A DNA stretch of 55,277 bases from Enterobacterales bacterium (GCA_015655145.1 JAATFO010000075.1:1-55277); one strand, 5' to 3'; counted from the stretch's first letter, positions 24,795 to 35,379 are shown. Numbers and translations: made by a program. The notes: generated by a model from the letters alone, not told the origin.

Positions 24795-25307
24795 ATGAGC
24801 ACCCCATCTGAACAGATCCTGTCACAAGCAGAAAAACTCTGCCAGCAGCGCAATGTGCGGTTAACGCCACAACGCCTTGAAGTGCTACGTCTGTTGACAG
24901 AACAAAACGGTGCAATCAGTGCTTATGATTTATTGGATCTGTTACGTACCGCCGAACCGCGCGCAAAACCACCAACGATTTACCGCGCCCTGGATTTTTT
25001 GCTGGAGCAGGGGTTTATTCATCGCGTTGAATCGAATAACAGCTATGTGATGTGCCTTCATTTTGATGAACCACAACATACATCGGCCATGCTAATCTGC
25101 GATCGCTGCGGGTCAGTGAATGAAAAACATGCGCAAGGTGTGGAGGAGATACTGCAAACGCTGGCATCCCAGGCTGGATTTTCATTACGCCACAGTGTGG
25201 TGGAAGCCCATGGTTTATGCCGCGAATGCATCAGCACAGAAGCGTGTCAGCGCCCTGAAATATGTGACCACGATCACAGTATTGTAGCTAAAAAACGAGG
25301 GCGTTAA
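24795..25307 (+). CDS. zur: Zinc uptake regulator Zur
   Basis: A 170-residue Fur-family repressor that binds zinc and shuts off zinc import genes. It is close to E. coli Zur: QRNVRLTPQRLEVLRLL and SAYDLLDLLR form the winged helix (about 18-60), RAKPPTIYRALDFLLEQGFIHRVES is the recognition region, and the metal ligands include CLHFDEPQHTS, CDRCGS, HGLCRECIS and the C-terminal CDHDH. A ribosome site (AAGGAGA) precedes the ATG. It stands alone facing lexA. The Zur-like palindrome at 2035 is a candidate target. Confidence 0.96.
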   Translation: MSTPSEQILSQAEKLCQQRNVRLTPQRLEVLRLLTEQNGAISAYDLLDLLRTAEPRAKPPTIYRALDFLLEQGFIHRVESNNSYVMCLHFDEPQHTSAMLICDRCGSVNEKHAQGVEEILQTLASQAGFSLRHSVVEAHGLCRECISTEACQRPEICDHDHSIVAKKRGR

Positions 25308-25329
25308 ACCACGCTGGCTGAATTGCCCA

Positions 25330-25478
25330 CTACCCCAGGGTATAACCCTACCCGTGGTGCTGGTGTTAATGACAGCGACGGCGAACAGCCAGTAAAACAA
25401 AATGTTCGCCACGGCAATATGACAGAAAAAGAGCCGCTTCAACGGCGTCAGTTTAACCTGCCCCAGCGCGCTGCGTAA
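25330..25478 (-). pseudogene. Possible relic of dinF downstream of lexA
   Basis: Downstream of lexA, where E. coli has dinF, a leftward frame reads LTPLKRLF, then a hydrophobic stretch with ANI and AVI, then STTGRV. These fit the DinF pattern (RLF, SNI, AVI and RMSTTG) with large deletions. The match is weak, and the frame has no ribosome site. If correct, the SOS gene dinF has been lost from its usual place. Confidence 0.3.
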
Positions 25479-25484
25479 GGGAAA

Positions 25485-26093
25485 TTACAACCAGTCACCA
25501 TTGCGAATCACTCCTACCGCCAGACCTTCTATTGTCAGACTTTGCTGACGCAGATCCACCACGATAGGTTTAAACTCATTATTTTCTGGTAATAACTGCA
25601 CAATATTACCCTGTTTTTTCAGTCGTTTGACAGTCACTTCATCATCAATGCGCGCCACCACAATCTGACCATTACGCACCTCCTGGGTTTTATGCACGGC
25701 GAGTAAATCACCGTCGATAATGCCGATATCTTTCATCGACATACCGCTAACCCGCAATAAGAAGTCGGCATTAGGCCGAAACAGTGTTGGATCCACCTTG
25801 AAATGCCCTTCAATGTGCTCCTGCGCCAACAACGGTTCCCCCGCTGCAACGCGCCCCACTAATGGCAACCCTTCTTCTTCTTCCGCCATCAGGCGAATGC
25901 CGCGTGACGCCCCGGAGACAATTTCAATCACACCTTTGCGCGCCAGTGCTTTCAAATGCTCTTCTGCCGCATTTGGGGAACGAAAACCTAATTGCGTCGC
26001 AATTTCGGCACGCGTTGGCGGCATACCGGTCTGATTGATATGATCACGAATCAGGTCATAAACCTGCTGCTGCCTTGCTGTTAACGCTTTCAT
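25485..26093 (-). CDS. lexA: SOS repressor LexA
   Basis: A 202-residue repressor of DNA-damage genes that cleaves itself when RecA is active. The winged helix is in residues 1-65 ([17 protein letters not shown] and [26 protein letters not shown]). The cleavage bond A84-G85 is in VAAGEP, and the catalytic pair is S119 (SGMSMKDIG) and K156 (VTVKRL). Length and positions are as in E. coli. Two LexA boxes lie immediately upstream, so it is self-regulated. dgkA lies 116 bases upstream in the same direction. Confidence 0.98.
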   Translation of the reverse strand: MKALTARQQQVYDLIRDHINQTGMPPTRAEIATQLGFRSPNAAEEHLKALARKGVIEIVSGASRGIRLMAEEEEGLPLVGRVAAGEPLLAQEHIEGHFKVDPTLFRPNADFLLRVSGMSMKDIGIIDGDLLAVHKTQEVRNGQIVVARIDDEVTVKRLKKQGNIVQLLPENNEFKPIVVDLRQQSLTIEGLAVGVIRNGDWL

Positions 26094-26101
26094 CCCGCCC
26101 C

Positions 26102-26136
26102 CTGATTGTTTATACAGTTGCTGTGAGTATATACAG
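26102..26136 (-). promoter_or_regulatory. Two LexA boxes of the lexA promoter
   Basis: On the minus strand: CTGTATATACTCACAG (26121-26136, perfect CTGT-N8-ACAG) and CTGTATAAACAATCAG (26102-26117, one mismatch). They are three bases apart, as in the E. coli lexA promoter. Confidence 0.9.
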
Positions 26137-26208
26137 GTATTCTGCGCTTGAAAACCTAAACTTGTGTAAAAAACAGCGGATTATCCTCACTCGCTATCGT
26201 ATTAGCGA

Positions 26209-26565
26209 TCACCAAAGCAGCGTTACCCAGACAAAAATGGCGAGTATGATACTCAGCATCACAGCAAAAGAACCCATATCTTTCGCACGTCCGGCCAGCG
26301 GGTGGATTTCCTCGCCAATACGATCAACCACCGCTTCAATGGCACTGTTCAAGATTTCAATAATGAGGATCAAAAAAACGGAACCGATCAGCAAGACACG
26401 CGTAATGGCATCGACATCCAGCCAGATCGCCACGCCGGTTGCCACGATCACCGCAACGGACTCCTGCCGGAAAGCCGCTTCATTTTGCCATGCGGCGCGT
26501 AATCCTTTCCATGAATAGCCCGCCGCTTTTATGATACGCGTCAGGCCTGTTACGTTATTTACCAT
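26209..26565 (-). CDS. dgkA: Diacylglycerol kinase
   Basis: An inner-membrane enzyme of 118 residues with three membrane helices that phosphorylates diacylglycerol to phosphatidic acid, recycling lipid left from periplasmic glucan synthesis. It follows E. coli DgkA closely: TGLTRIIKAAGYSWKGLRAAW, NEAAFRQES, VDAITRVLLI, the catalytic IEILNSAIEAVVDRIGEE, and GRAKDMGSFAVML. The start at 26565 fits the family; the frame is open 11 codons further back. It is divergent from plsB, another phospholipid gene, and upstream of lexA. Confidence 0.95.
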   Translation of the reverse strand: MVNNVTGLTRIIKAAGYSWKGLRAAWQNEAAFRQESVAVIVATGVAIWLDVDAITRVLLIGSVFLILIIEILNSAIEAVVDRIGEEIHPLAGRAKDMGSFAVMLSIILAIFVWVTLLW

Positions 26566-26693
26566 AGTCAGGGAACCCTTTGAGATGTTTAACGTCAATG
26601 TGAGGGTGGTACACGTAATGTCACACCACAGATCTTCAAGGCGCTTTCTGATATGCTTGCGGCGCTTTGCTAACGAGAGGCTTCATATTGTCT

Positions 26694-29117
26694 ATGTCAG
26701 GTTGGCGTAATCTTTATTATAAGTTACTGAGTTTACCCCTTACATTCCTGGTAAGAAGTAAGGCTATTCCATCAGATCCTGTCGCTGAACTGGGGCTGGA
26801 TACATCGCGTCCTATTATGTATGTATTGCCTTATGATTCAAAGGCCGATCTCCTTGCTCTGCGTGCGCAGTGCCGCAACCGTGGCCTGCCGGATCCGCTG
26901 GATCCGCTGGAAATCGATGGCACGGTGTTGCCCCGCCATGTTTTTATTCATGACGGACCACGGGTTTTTCCCTATTTTATGCCCAATTTACAGTCGGTGA
27001 AGTTGTTTCACGACTATCTTGATTTACATCGCAGCAACCCGGCGCTGGATGTACAGATGGTGCCCGTCTCGGTGATGTTTGGTCGGGCGCCGGGTCGTGA
27101 AGTTCAGGGCGAACAAACCCCGCATTTACGGGTACTGAATGGGGTACAGAAATTCTTTGCCGTGTTATGGCTTGGCCGTGACAGTTTTGTGCGGTTTTCC
27201 CCCACGTTATCATTACGCCGTATGGCGACCGAACACGGTACCGATAAAACTATCGCGCAAAAACTGGCCCGCGTCGCACGCATGCATTTCGCTCGTCAAC
27301 GCCTGGTTGCGGTAGGACCACGGTTGCCCGCACGCCAGGATTTGTTCAATAAATTACTGCAATCGAAGGCCATCGCCAAAGCAGTAGAAGATGAAGCGCG
27401 CAGCAAGAAAATTTCTCATGAAAAAGCACAACAAAACGCCATTGCGTTGATGGAAGAAATCGCCGCCAACTTTTCTTATGAAGCGATCCGCCTGATGGAT
27501 CGCGTCCTGGGCTGGACATGGCACAAGCTTTATCAGGGTATCAATGTCCACGGCGGTGAACGCGTCCGTCAGTTGGCGCAGGATGGCCACGAAATTGTCT
27601 ACGTACCTTGCCATCGCAGCCACATGGATTATTTGCTGCTCTCCTATGTGCTTTATCATCAGGGACTGGTGCCGCCTCACATTGCCGCTGGCATCAATCT
27701 TAACTTCTGGCCCGCCGGGCCACTTTTCCGGCGACTGGGCGCATTCTTTATCCGCCGTACGTTTAAGGGAAATAAGCTTTATTCCATGGTGTTCCGTGAG
27801 TATCTCGGTGAGTTATTCACCCGTGGCTACTCAATCGAATATTTTGTAGAAGGGGGACGTTCCCGCACCGGGCGCCTGCTTGAACCGAAAACCGGTACGC
27901 TATCAATGACCATTCAGGCCATGCTGCGCGGCGGCAATCGTCCGATTACGCTGGTGCCGATTTACATTGGCTATGAACATGTGATGGAAGTGGGTACTTA
28001 CGCCAAGGAATTACGTGGTGCGGTAAAAGAGAAAGAGGGATTCCTCCAGATGGTGCGGGGTTTGCGTAAACTGCGTAATCTCGGTCAGGGCTATGTGAAC
28101 TTCGGCGAGCCGCTGCCGCTGGTGAGTTACCTGAACAAACAGGTGCCGGAATGGCGTGATGACATCGATCCAATTGAAGTACAGCGCCCCAACTGGCTAA
28201 CCCCGGCGGTGAATGATATTGCCCAACGCATTATGGTACGCATCAATAATGCCGGGGCAGCTAATGCGATGAACCTGTGTGTTACCGCACTACTGGCCTC
28301 GCGTCAGCGTTCACTGACCCGCGAACAATTAATTGAGCAGCTTGATTGCTATCTACAGTTGTTGCGCAATGTTCCCTATTCTGTCGATGCCACCGTACCC
28401 GCCATGACGGCAGAAGCGTTGCTTGATCACGCGCTTGGCATGAATAAGTTTGAAATCGAGCAAGACAATATCGGAGAGATCATTATCCTGCCGCGTGAAC
28501 AGGCAGTGTTGATGACTTACTACCGCAATAACGTGCATCATATGCTGGTACTTCCCTCACTGATTGCCGCTATTGTGCAGCAGCATCGCGAGATGTCACC
28601 GGCGGAATTGTTACGTCAGGTTGATACGCTTTATCCGATGCTAAAAAGCGAACTGTTTCTGCGCTGGGATCGGGAGCAATTGCCCCATGTGTTACACGAT
28701 TTAACCACTGAGATGGCACGCCAGGCGTTGATTACCGCGGATGAAAATAAGGTGTGTCTCAACCCTGGACGTTTACGTTCCCTGCAACTGCTCGCCGCCG
28801 GAGTCCGGGAAACGTTACAACGCTATGCGATCACCTTTTCAATACTCAGTGCGAACCCGGCAATAAACCGCAGTTCACTGGAAAAAGAGAGCCGGACCAT
28901 GGCTCAGCGCCTTTCGGTGTTGCATGGCATCAATTCTCCTGAATTCTTTGATAAAGCCGTGTTCTCCTCACTGGTTCTGACGTTACGTGATGAAGGCTAT
29001 ATTAGCGATAGCGGTGATGCACAACTGGAAGAAACTCAGCGGGTGTATCATTTGCTGGCCGACCTGATGACCTATGATGTCCGGCTCACTATTGAAAGCG
29101 CCGCCACGCATGACTAA
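26694..29117 (+). CDS. plsB: Glycerol-3-phosphate 1-O-acyltransferase PlsB
   Basis: A membrane-associated enzyme of 807 residues that puts the first acyl chain on glycerol 3-phosphate. It is very similar to E. coli PlsB throughout. The acyltransferase motifs are visible: [14 protein letters not shown] (HX4D, about residue 306), [26 protein letters not shown] and [11 protein letters not shown]. The start MSGWRNLYY fits E. coli. A TTG two codons earlier is better spaced from GAGAGG and could be used, and the frame extends to 26667. It is divergent from dgkA. Confidence 0.96.
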   Translation: MSGWRNLYYKLLSLPLTFLVRSKAIPSDPVAELGLDTSRPIMYVLPYDSKADLLALRAQCRNRGLPDPLDPLEIDGTVLPRHVFIHDGPRVFPYFMPNLQSVKLFHDYLDLHRSNPALDVQMVPVSVMFGRAPGREVQGEQTPHLRVLNGVQKFFAVLWLGRDSFVRFSPTLSLRRMATEHGTDKTIAQKLARVARMHFARQRLVAVGPRLPARQDLFNKLLQSKAIAKAVEDEARSKKISHEKAQQNAIALMEEIAANFSYEAIRLMDRVLGWTWHKLYQGINVHGGERVRQLAQDGHEIVYVPCHRSHMDYLLLSYVLYHQGLVPPHIAAGINLNFWPAGPLFRRLGAFFIRRTFKGNKLYSMVFREYLGELFTRGYSIEYFVEGGRSRTGRLLEPKTGTLSMTIQAMLRGGNRPITLVPIYIGYEHVMEVGTYAKELRGAVKEKEGFLQMVRGLRKLRNLGQGYVNFGEPLPLVSYLNKQVPEWRDDIDPIEVQRPNWLTPAVNDIAQRIMVRINNAGAANAMNLCVTALLASRQRSLTREQLIEQLDCYLQLLRNVPYSVDATVPAMTAEALLDHALGMNKFEIEQDNIGEIIILPREQAVLMTYYRNNVHHMLVLPSLIAAIVQQHREMSPAELLRQVDTLYPMLKSELFLRWDREQLPHVLHDLTTEMARQALITADENKVCLNPGRLRSLQLLAAGVRETLQRYAITFSILSANPAINRSSLEKESRTMAQRLSVLHGINSPEFFDKAVFSSLVLTLRDEGYISDSGDAQLEETQRVYHLLADLMTYDVRLTIESAATHD

Positions 29118-29121
29118 ACAC

Positions 29122-29161
29122 GTACGCAATGTGAACTCAATCGCGGGTAATCATTGCGTAC
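29122..29161. other. Inverted repeat downstream of plsB
   Basis: GTACGCAATG (29122-29131) and CATTGCGTAC (29152-29161), ten-bp perfect arms with a 20-base loop, 4 bases after the plsB stop. There is no T-tract. It may be an mRNA 3' stabiliser or a weak terminator between plsB and the convergent ubiA. Confidence 0.5.
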
Positions 29162-29297
29162 TGACCTCGTTTTCGCGCGCTAATCACCGCCATTAATAGC
29201 GCAGGCGCAAGGCGGCAAGCAGAGGAATCCCGCTGAGCTTACACCGGTAAGTGATGCGGGTGAATATGTGCCGCCAGCGTGAAAGATGACGGGTATT

Positions 29298-30167
29298 TCA
29301 CACCGATGTACTCAACACCACCCCCACAAACAACACCAGTCCGACCACGTTGTTATTGAGGAAAGCCTGGAAACAGCGTTCGCGTTGACGATCAGTGATC
29401 AATCTTTGTTGATAAACGAACAACGCGGCAGCCAGTAATAATGCGACGTAAAACAGTCCATTCAGGTGCATCATCCAGCCCATCAGCGCTAACAGCGCCA
29501 GGGTTGCCAGTTGTAGCAGAGCAATAATCAGCTTGTCGAAACGTCCAAACAGAATGGCCGTCGATTTTACCCCAATCCTGATGTCGTCATCACGATCCAC
29601 CATGGCGTACAGCGTGTCGTAGGCCACAGTCCAGCAAATATTCGCGGCAAAGAGTAGCCAGCAGGTCAGAGGAACAGTTTCGCTTACCGCTGCCCATGCC
29701 ATGGGAATTGACCAGCCAAACGCCGCACCCAAAACCACTTGCGGCAAATGGGTGTAACGCTTCATAAAGGGATACATCCACGCCAGCGCCAAACCGACAA
29801 ACGAGAGCCAGATCGTCATGGTATTCATTGTTAATACCAGTCCAAACGAAACTAACACCAGCGCGATAAACAGCAGCTTAGCTTCTTTTTCGCTAACCGT
29901 ACCACTCGGTAACGGCCGCGTGCGCGTGCGCTTTACGTGTCCGTCAATTTTGCGATCGGCAAAATCATTTACTACGCACCCCGCAGCACGCATGAAAAAC
30001 ACCCCAAACACAAACACCAGTAAAATTTTCAGCGAAGGTATGGCCATACCGGAAAGCCAGAGCGCCCATAACGTAGGCCACAGCAATAACAGGGAGCCAA
30101 TGGGTTTATCAATACGCATCAGGCGGCTATATGCCTGAAATTTTGCTATTGGCAGACTTCTTTCCAC
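29298..30167 (-). CDS. ubiA: 4-hydroxybenzoate octaprenyltransferase
   Basis: An inner-membrane prenyltransferase of 289 residues that attaches the polyprenyl tail to 4-hydroxybenzoate, the second step of ubiquinone synthesis. The two aspartate-rich motifs are present: [20 protein letters not shown] (about residues 67-86) and [19 protein letters not shown] (about 187-205), with around eight or nine hydrophobic segments. It starts with a GTG right at the ubiC stop, so translation is coupled to ubiC. Confidence 0.97.
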   Translation of the reverse strand: MERSLPIAKFQAYSRLMRIDKPIGSLLLLWPTLWALWLSGMAIPSLKILLVFVFGVFFMRAAGCVVNDFADRKIDGHVKRTRTRPLPSGTVSEKEAKLLFIALVLVSFGLVLTMNTMTIWLSFVGLALAWMYPFMKRYTHLPQVVLGAAFGWSIPMAWAAVSETVPLTCWLLFAANICWTVAYDTLYAMVDRDDDIRIGVKSTAILFGRFDKLIIALLQLATLALLALMGWMMHLNGLFYVALLLAAALFVYQQRLITDRQRERCFQAFLNNNVVGLVLFVGVVLSTSV

Positions 30168-30168
30168 G

Positions 30169-30696
30169 TTAATCGGTTCCTTCAGACGACAAGTTTAGAT
30201 AAAGCGGTGCGGCAGGTAAAAAGAGTTCCGTAAGAAGCAATGGTTTCCCGGATAAGCGCAATCGTGAACGACGCCCCCATAACGGTGCCAGGGTACCCGG
30301 TTCGATAAAATCACGCGTTAATTCGGCGGAAGAAAATAAATAACTCCCCAACGGGCGCGTTCCCAATTCGCGTAACGCGATTTCGGGTCCCGCCAGAGTC
30401 GATTGCGGTACGATGGTCCGTGCCGCCAGCCAGGGAATACCATCGCCCAATAAGACAACCTCACGTAACCAGTAGCGGCTCTCCTGCGGCAACAACCGCC
30501 CCTCGTCACCTATATCTGCCGCCGAAATATAGGCTTCTCGCTGCGGTGCCACCGTCACTTTCTGGCAATGACATTCAAAACGTTTTGTCATGGAATTTTC
30601 TTCCAGTAGCCAGTCTAGCAGCAAAGGCGACAGTTCCGGCGACGAAACAGGAAGCCATGTGATCGCGCGCAAAAGCATCAGCGCGTTATCCAACAT
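30169..30696 (-). CDS. ubiC: Chorismate pyruvate-lyase
   Basis: A cytoplasmic enzyme of 175 residues that removes pyruvate from chorismate to give 4-hydroxybenzoate, the first ubiquinone-specific step. Conserved parts: [78 protein letters not shown]. It is slightly longer than the 165 residues of E. coli. A GGAG site precedes the ATG. It is first in ubiCA. Confidence 0.97.
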   Translation of the reverse strand: MLDNALMLLRAITWLPVSSPELSPLLLDWLLEENSMTKRFECHCQKVTVAPQREAYISAADIGDEGRLLPQESRYWLREVVLLGDGIPWLAARTIVPQSTLAGPEIALRELGTRPLGSYLFSSAELTRDFIEPGTLAPLWGRRSRLRLSGKPLLLTELFLPAAPLYLNLSSEGTD

Positions 30697-30863
30697 ACAG
30701 CATCTCCGGGTAGCAAATCAGGTGCTCTAGTGTAACGCAGAGCCTCGCACAGAACACGCGATGCGATGGAAATCGCTCAGCGTTGAAACAAAAAAAGTGC
30801 GCCCATGGCACACTCATCGTCCAGCCAAATAAATCACCGGGGAATGTGATGCTCCCTGACCGG

Positions 30864-31109
30864 CTATACTATCGCCAGATGTCGTGCGGATGATGCCGAC
30901 GGCCGAACGTCTGGCTTCATGATCACTGCGCCAGCTTTGAAAATAAGTGAGTAATCACTTACAGTTAAGATTGGCGCAGTGATCATGACCCGGTTCACAC
31001 CCTCTGTATCAATAATCAGGCGGTTCACCGTATTGAAATTCCCTGCTAAACCACAAGCCAAACTCACACCATGATGCCCGCCATAACCGCCGGTTGGTTT
31101 ACCTGTCAT
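30864..31109 (-). CDS. Doubtful small ORF over the nested palindrome
   Basis: An 81-codon leftward frame that begins with a glycine/histidine-rich stretch (GGYGGHHG) and then crosses the 17-bp inverted repeat at 30917-30988. The palindrome GTAAGTA-AA-TACTTAC lies 18 bases before its ATG, where an operator would sit. I recognise no family. It may be the remains of a regulated gene now cut short, or simply an open frame. Nothing else of note fills the 30697-31273 gap besides the palindromes and the hexamer repeat. Confidence 0.25.
   Translation of the reverse strand: MTGKPTGGYGGHHGVSLACGLAGNFNTVNRLIIDTEGVNRVMITAPILTVSDYSLIFKAGAVIMKPDVRPSASSARHLAIV
30917..30988. repeat. Nested inverted repeats
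   Basis: Outer arms TCATGATCACTGCGCCA (30917-30933) and TGGCGCAGTGATCATGA (30972-30988) are perfect over 17 bp. Inside the 38-base loop is a second palindrome, TAAGTGA-GTAA-TCACTTA (30944-30961). The inner element looks like the operator of a TetR-type repressor. Confidence 0.8.
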
Positions 31110-31127
31110 TACGCGTCAATCAGCAAA

Positions 31128-31143
31128 GTAAGTAAATACTTAC
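31128..31143. promoter_or_regulatory. Operator-like palindrome
   Basis: GTAAGTA-AA-TACTTAC, seven-bp perfect arms. It shares the TAAGT/ACTTA half-site with the inner palindrome at 30944-30961, 167 bases away, as if one regulator bound both. Confidence 0.5.
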
Positions 31144-31197
31144 ACTCAATATCTGATTGGCATGTTCCGCTGATAAGCGCCGCTTTGCGTCTGCTTC

Positions 31198-31225
31198 ACC
31201 AGCACCAGCACCAGCACCAGCACCA
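31198..31225. repeat. Tandem hexamer repeat (ACCAGC)n
   Basis: About four and a half copies of ACCAGC in a row, downstream of the psiE stop. The repeat number may vary between strains. Confidence 0.7.
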
Positions 31226-31273
31226 ATACGTTTATCGCAGTTTTCCGGATTCTGGCAACCTGCAAGCCATTTT

Positions 31274-31672
31274 TTACTCCCGTTTAAGGCGGTTACTGTT
31301 CGCCAGCCACAGAGCGATGACCAGGATCAAGATAGCGGCCGAGTAACAAAGCGTATCCATGGGATTTTTATGATCAACAATAATCAGTCTGATGATAGCG
31401 GTAATGCCAATGTAGACGAAATAACGCAGCGGAAAGTGGTAACCTGACTGGAAATATTTAACGATCAGCGCAATAAATTCGAAATACAGGAAATAAATGA
31501 CAATCCCTTCGACCAGTGAATAAGATGATGATTGTTCACCTGTATGCAGTAACACTCTGGCAAGATATACCGTCTCTTTGCCCAGAAAGACGATGAGAAT
31601 AAGGCCCAGAACCAGCAACCCGATATTGAGTATCCATTGCAATACGGTAGCAATCTGTGTGCCAGTGATCAT
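31274..31672 (-). CDS. psiE: Phosphate-starvation-inducible membrane protein PsiE
   Basis: A small inner-membrane protein of 132 residues with four hydrophobic segments, close to E. coli Psi[71 protein letters not shown] and the basic end NSNRLKRE. Its function is unknown, but expression in E. coli responds to phosphate and CRP. The ATG at 31672 has GAGGG before it; the frame runs 15 codons further upstream. It lies after yjbH and is separated from it by a terminator. Confidence 0.93.
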   Translation of the reverse strand: MITGTQIATVLQWILNIGLLVLGLILIVFLGKETVYLARVLLHTGEQSSSYSLVEGIVIYFLYFEFIALIVKYFQSGYHFPLRYFVYIGITAIIRLIIVDHKNPMDTLCYSAAILILVIALWLANSNRLKRE

Positions 31673-31769
31673 GTCATCCCTCAAATCGCGGTTATGCTGC
31701 GGACAGTTTGTTAGCATGATCTAACATGAGCCTGATGACGATCACAAGTCAGAAACGATGACCATTCAA

Positions 31770-31795
31770 TTAAGGCGCCATCACTGGCGCCTTAA
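31770..31795. terminator. Hairpin terminator after yjbEFGH
   Basis: TTAAGGCGCC (31770-31779), loop ATCACT, GGCGCCTTAA (31786-31795), ten-bp perfect stem, 29 bases after the yjbH stop. The T-tract is poor, but it is the expected end of the exopolysaccharide operon. Confidence 0.65.
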
Positions 31796-31824
31796 ACAAG
31801 AAATGTCACCCGGTGACCGACAAA

Positions 31825-33915
31825 TCAGCGATAGTGGATATCGCGATCCGAGGTCATGCCATACAGTGAGTATTTACGTCCCAGCATCTGGCCACCATCA
31901 CGGGTTAACGGAGTCCAGTTGATTTGTGCCCGATCACGATTCGGCGTCACAGTGAACAAATCCAGCGGCAGCGAAACATAGAATCCTTTAGTAAAATCAC
32001 CCTCACCGTATTCATCCGCCGAAACGTTCGTTAGTGTGGCATAAGCCCCGACCACCACGCCGCTATCAAAGCGTTTAGACACATCCAGCGTGCCACCCTT
32101 ATCTTTCGCCAGATACTGGCCCACGCTCATTTTCACCAGCACATCATCAAGGAACAACGGTTGCCAGTAAGCCGTGAGATGACCGGTCGCCGCCTTGTAA
32201 TTGGTGAATTTCATCATGTTGTCCCAGTCTCGTTGTTTAACATAGTTAGCATCAAGACCAAGCGCCCAGTTGGCGTCCAGCGGACGATACAACACTTCAG
32301 CACCGGCACCGCCATACATGGTTTCTAAATACCCGCCATAAACCTGCCCATAAATGCCATTACCGAAATACTGTAGATAGTTAGCCTGCAAATTATTGAT
32401 ATAAACGTCGTTATCAACATAATCACGAATGTGGGTACGCACTCGTGGTAATGAGGAATCACCGGGTCGGCCATCATAATTAAATTTATTATAATTATTC
32501 GCGATATTGGCAAACAACCCACCTGCCACCACCAGATGATCAGTCAGCCAGTAGTCGGCATTCCCCATCACGCCAACCTGGTACATATAGAAACTTTCCG
32601 GGCCGCCCACTGACTGATTAAGCACTGGCGACAGACTGTAATTCAGGCTGTCCTTCTCAATGTAATAGCCCTGTTCTGTTGTCCCTGGGTCGATCGGATT
32701 AACGCGTTTTTGCACGAGCGGTTTTTCATGGCCGAGCGGATAACCTTCCATCTGTTGACGCAAACTGGCGACCTGAGTTTCAGTCGTCACCTGCGGCATG
32801 TTGTAACGTGTTTGGGTGATCTGCAGCGTATCGATATTGTCCGGCAGGCTATTCATCAGGATTGCATTAGCGCGATCAACCCCTTCCTGGGTGTCACGAT
32901 ATTTGTACTGCTCGCCCTTTACCGACAGTGTATGGCCTTTCACCTGGAGATCTGGCGCGTCCAGACCGGCATTATATTTCAGGTCGGTAAGTTGATCCGC
33001 CACCACCGTGTGTTGCAGAATTTCTGACTGTGGCTGGGGATGATAGGCCACTTTGTTGCTGTCAATATGGTGCGTATTAAAGTCGTTGAAGTTGGTACGC
33101 AACGTAAAGCCGAACATGAAGGTATTACCGCGCTCGTAACTGGCATTGATATCCGCCCAGTCAGTCACCCTGAAAATAGCGCCAACATTAACTTTACTGC
33201 TTTGCTCCAGTTTGCCGGCAAAATCGCCCTGGTAATCGTTACCTTCATATTCGAGCTTCAGCCGTAATGGCTGCCAGGGCGTCTGATACTCAACCCCGCC
33301 AAAGAGGGACGCCGGACCACGAAATAACTGATCGCCGTTGATCGATCCAGCCGATGAGCTCCCGCTACGGTGGCAAAATTTATCATCATATTCGCAGAAC
33401 GGATTCTTGATATTGCCACTATTACCGAGGTAACCCCAGCCGATGCCCAACGTAAAATCAAGCGGCCCCCATGCCTTGCTGGCCACCAAATATTCACTGT
33501 CAAACAGCCCCGTTCCGCCCAGGTCGCGCGCGCCCAGGGCAATATCAGGTAACCAGTATCCCTCCTGCCACAGCCGAACTTTCAGGTCGAAGGCTTTGTC
33601 TTTATAGGTCTGGTTCCCACTGAAACTGTCAACATTGCTGTATAATCGGGTACGGACATCAGTGTAACGGACCGTGGTCTCCAGCCAGGGGAGCAGTGCA
33701 ATGGAGGCGGAATAGTAACGATATTGGTCATTGTCGCGATAATTGAGGCTAAACTCGCCTTCTTTCGCAATACGCGCCGTGGGGACCTGCATCAAGCCAA
33801 CACCACCAAAATCTGACTGTGATGGCCCAACCGGCTCAGGGTAAGTCGCTGCTTGCACCTGGCAGGCACACGCCACGGAGACAGATAACAGGCTGAGCAG
33901 ATAGCATTTTTTCAT
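31825..33915 (-). CDS. yjbH: YjbH-family outer-membrane exopolysaccharide export protein
   Basis: A predicted outer-membrane beta-barrel lipo/polysaccharide export component of 696 residues. A signal peptide ends near residue 22 (CACQVQA-AT), followed by [30 protein letters not shown], the start of the YjbH porin-like domain. Many alternating strand segments follow, ending with [19 protein letters not shown]. It is last in yjbEFGH, overlapping the yjbG stop by one base. In E. coli the operon is needed for an extracellular polysaccharide and is induced through Rcs. Confidence 0.93.
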   Translation of the reverse strand: MKKCYLLSLLSVSVACACQVQAATYPEPVGPSQSDFGGVGLMQVPTARIAKEGEFSLNYRDNDQYRYYSASIALLPWLETTVRYTDVRTRLYSNVDSFSGNQTYKDKAFDLKVRLWQEGYWLPDIALGARDLGGTGLFDSEYLVASKAWGPLDFTLGIGWGYLGNSGNIKNPFCEYDDKFCHRSGSSSAGSINGDQLFRGPASLFGGVEYQTPWQPLRLKLEYEGNDYQGDFAGKLEQSSKVNVGAIFRVTDWADINASYERGNTFMFGFTLRTNFNDFNTHHIDSNKVAYHPQPQSEILQHTVVADQLTDLKYNAGLDAPDLQVKGHTLSVKGEQYKYRDTQEGVDRANAILMNSLPDNIDTLQITQTRYNMPQVTTETQVASLRQQMEGYPLGHEKPLVQKRVNPIDPGTTEQGYYIEKDSLNYSLSPVLNQSVGGPESFYMYQVGVMGNADYWLTDHLVVAGGLFANIANNYNKFNYDGRPGDSSLPRVRTHIRDYVDNDVYINNLQANYLQYFGNGIYGQVYGGYLETMYGGAGAEVLYRPLDANWALGLDANYVKQRDWDNMMKFTNYKAATGHLTAYWQPLFLDDVLVKMSVGQYLAKDKGGTLDVSKRFDSGVVVGAYATLTNVSADEYGEGDFTKGFYVSLPLDLFTVTPNRDRAQINWTPLTRDGGQMLGRKYSLYGMTSDRDIHYR

Positions 33916-34658
33916 CAGTCAGGGATCCGGTGAGTCAAAACAGAAATGATCTGTTGATTGAGGTCTTCATACTGCTCCGGCAATGCCCAGGCAGAGAAGC
34001 CAATGTAGAGGATACTTCCCGGCGCCGCCTCAGTATGACGATGATTCCAGTACGCCACTGGCGCCTCCTTCACGTCACCATCGGGGGCAATCACGACGGC
34101 AATGTTACGCTCGGCCCCGGCAAGACGCTGATGCCCGTCAAGATAATCACGCGTATCGCGTCCCGGTTGCCAGCTCGTTTTCCCCGCGCCTGCAATGGCG
34201 CCCATCACTGTCACTGTCGAAGGCTGTTGTACTGTATAGACGCGGTATTCCCCTTCCAGCCGACGATTAGCTTGCGGGCGCAAACGTACCCAGTCAGGAT
34301 CGAGCGAGGTGAACTGCCGCCCGGTGACATTCAGCGCTGTCAACTGTCGTATGACCTGATTAATCGCCGCAGCCTGGTCGCCCTCTTCCTCTGCCGCCCA
34401 TGCTTTGAGGCGTGTCAGCGTTTGTTGATACTGTTGTTCGGCCACTGCGGTTGCCTGTTTTTCCGCAATCACCGTGCCCGGCCACCAGGAGCGATTGTTG
34501 AGCGCCGGGCTGGCAAGCAATTGTGCCAAATTTTGCGCATGGCTGACCTGTGCGGTTTCGGTCGTTCCCGGATAGTACACGGTCACCTGGCTATCAGCGA
34601 AAACGCTGAGTGACCAACTGGCCGCAACCCCTGCAAGCAGTACGGTTATTTTTTTCAT
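33915..34658 (-). CDS. yjbG: YjbG-family periplasmic exopolysaccharide protein
   Basis: A secreted protein of 247 residues with a signal peptide ([20 protein letters not shown], residues 2-21). The mature part resembles capsule biosynthesis Gfc[25 protein letters not shown], then [23 protein letters not shown] and ending [14 protein letters not shown]. The GfcC-like fold suggests a periplasmic role in polysaccharide export. Its start overlaps the yjbF stop by four bases and its stop overlaps yjbH. Confidence 0.92.
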   Translation of the reverse strand: MKKITVLLAGVAASWSLSVFADSQVTVYYPGTTETAQVSHAQNLAQLLASPALNNRSWWPGTVIAEKQATAVAEQQYQQTLTRLKAWAAEEEGDQAAAINQVIRQLTALNVTGRQFTSLDPDWVRLRPQANRRLEGEYRVYTVQQPSTVTVMGAIAGAGKTSWQPGRDTRDYLDGHQRLAGAERNIAVVIAPDGDVKEAPVAYWNHRHTEAAPGSILYIGFSAWALPEQYEDLNQQIISVLTHRIPD

Positions 34659-35302
34659 GATTTCGCGGGCTTTAAAAGGGTGATATCAACGGAGAAATCG
34701 TCCGCACTTAACATCTGTTTACTCTGGCGCACCAGACCGGTCGTCGTATCAATCCAGAAGGTGTTTTCCCATGATTTCCCCAGCGCATCGAGGGTGACCA
34801 CCTCGTGATAAACCCGACAGGCGACATTCACGCCGGCCAACTCAAGCACGGTATCTTTATCGCGGCTAAAGCGGGAAATCGCGGTCCCTTGCCTGAGCTG
34901 ACCGTGCTCGGTCCAGCTTAAGGTTCGCGTCCAACTGGCGCCATCGACAATCTGTAAGGCATTAGCCAGTGGATCTTGAGATATGTTATTGACTTGCTGC
35001 AGATTATCAGTGAGGCCATACGTTCTCACCACCCGTCCATGTTGCGTAACCAGCATCGCCTGATCCTGCGTCACCCATTTCTGTTCACCTTGTTCGTTGT
35101 AACCCAGCACCACAAAAATACGCGGTCCTTCGTTGACCCGTAGATACATGCTGGCATAAGGCAACACCTGGATCTTTTCATCGCTGATGGTGACATCGTC
35201 CGGCCCCATAACCGCCAGTTGCAAAGTCTCACCAAAGCTTTCCTGAGTTTGTGTGCATGCTTGTAGCAGCAGGCAAAGAAGCAGCAGTGGTATATGGCGC
35301 AC
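34655..35302 (-). CDS. yjbF: YjbF-family outer-membrane lipoprotein
   Basis: A lipoprotein of about 215 residues of the YjbF/GfcB group. The signal sequence RHIPLLLLCLLLQAC ends in a lipobox with the acylated cysteine. The mature part has DDVTISDEKIQVLPYASMYLRVNEGPRIFVVLGY and WVTQDQAMLVTQHGRVVRT. The GTG at 35302 behind AGGGA was chosen because it places the signal sequence at the N terminus; the longer frame to 35347 would not. Second gene of yjbEFGH. Confidence 0.9.
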   Translation of the reverse strand: MRHIPLLLLCLLLQACTQTQESFGETLQLAVMGPDDVTISDEKIQVLPYASMYLRVNEGPRIFVVLGYNEQGEQKWVTQDQAMLVTQHGRVVRTYGLTDNLQQVNNISQDPLANALQIVDGASWTRTLSWTEHGQLRQGTAISRFSRDKDTVLELAGVNVACRVYHEVVTLDALGKSWENTFWIDTTTGLVRQSKQMLSADDFSVDITLLKPAKS

Positions 35303-35379
35303 CGGAGTATCCCTGTATAAGTTTTGCCAGAATGAAAAAATAACCACACGACTGTGTGGTTATGAGTACTTAAGTCAAC

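Noticed and set aside
31198..31230. CRISPR array
   Set aside because: The unit is only six bases with no spacers; it is a simple tandem repeat. No CRISPR-like repeat-spacer pattern is seen anywhere in the window.
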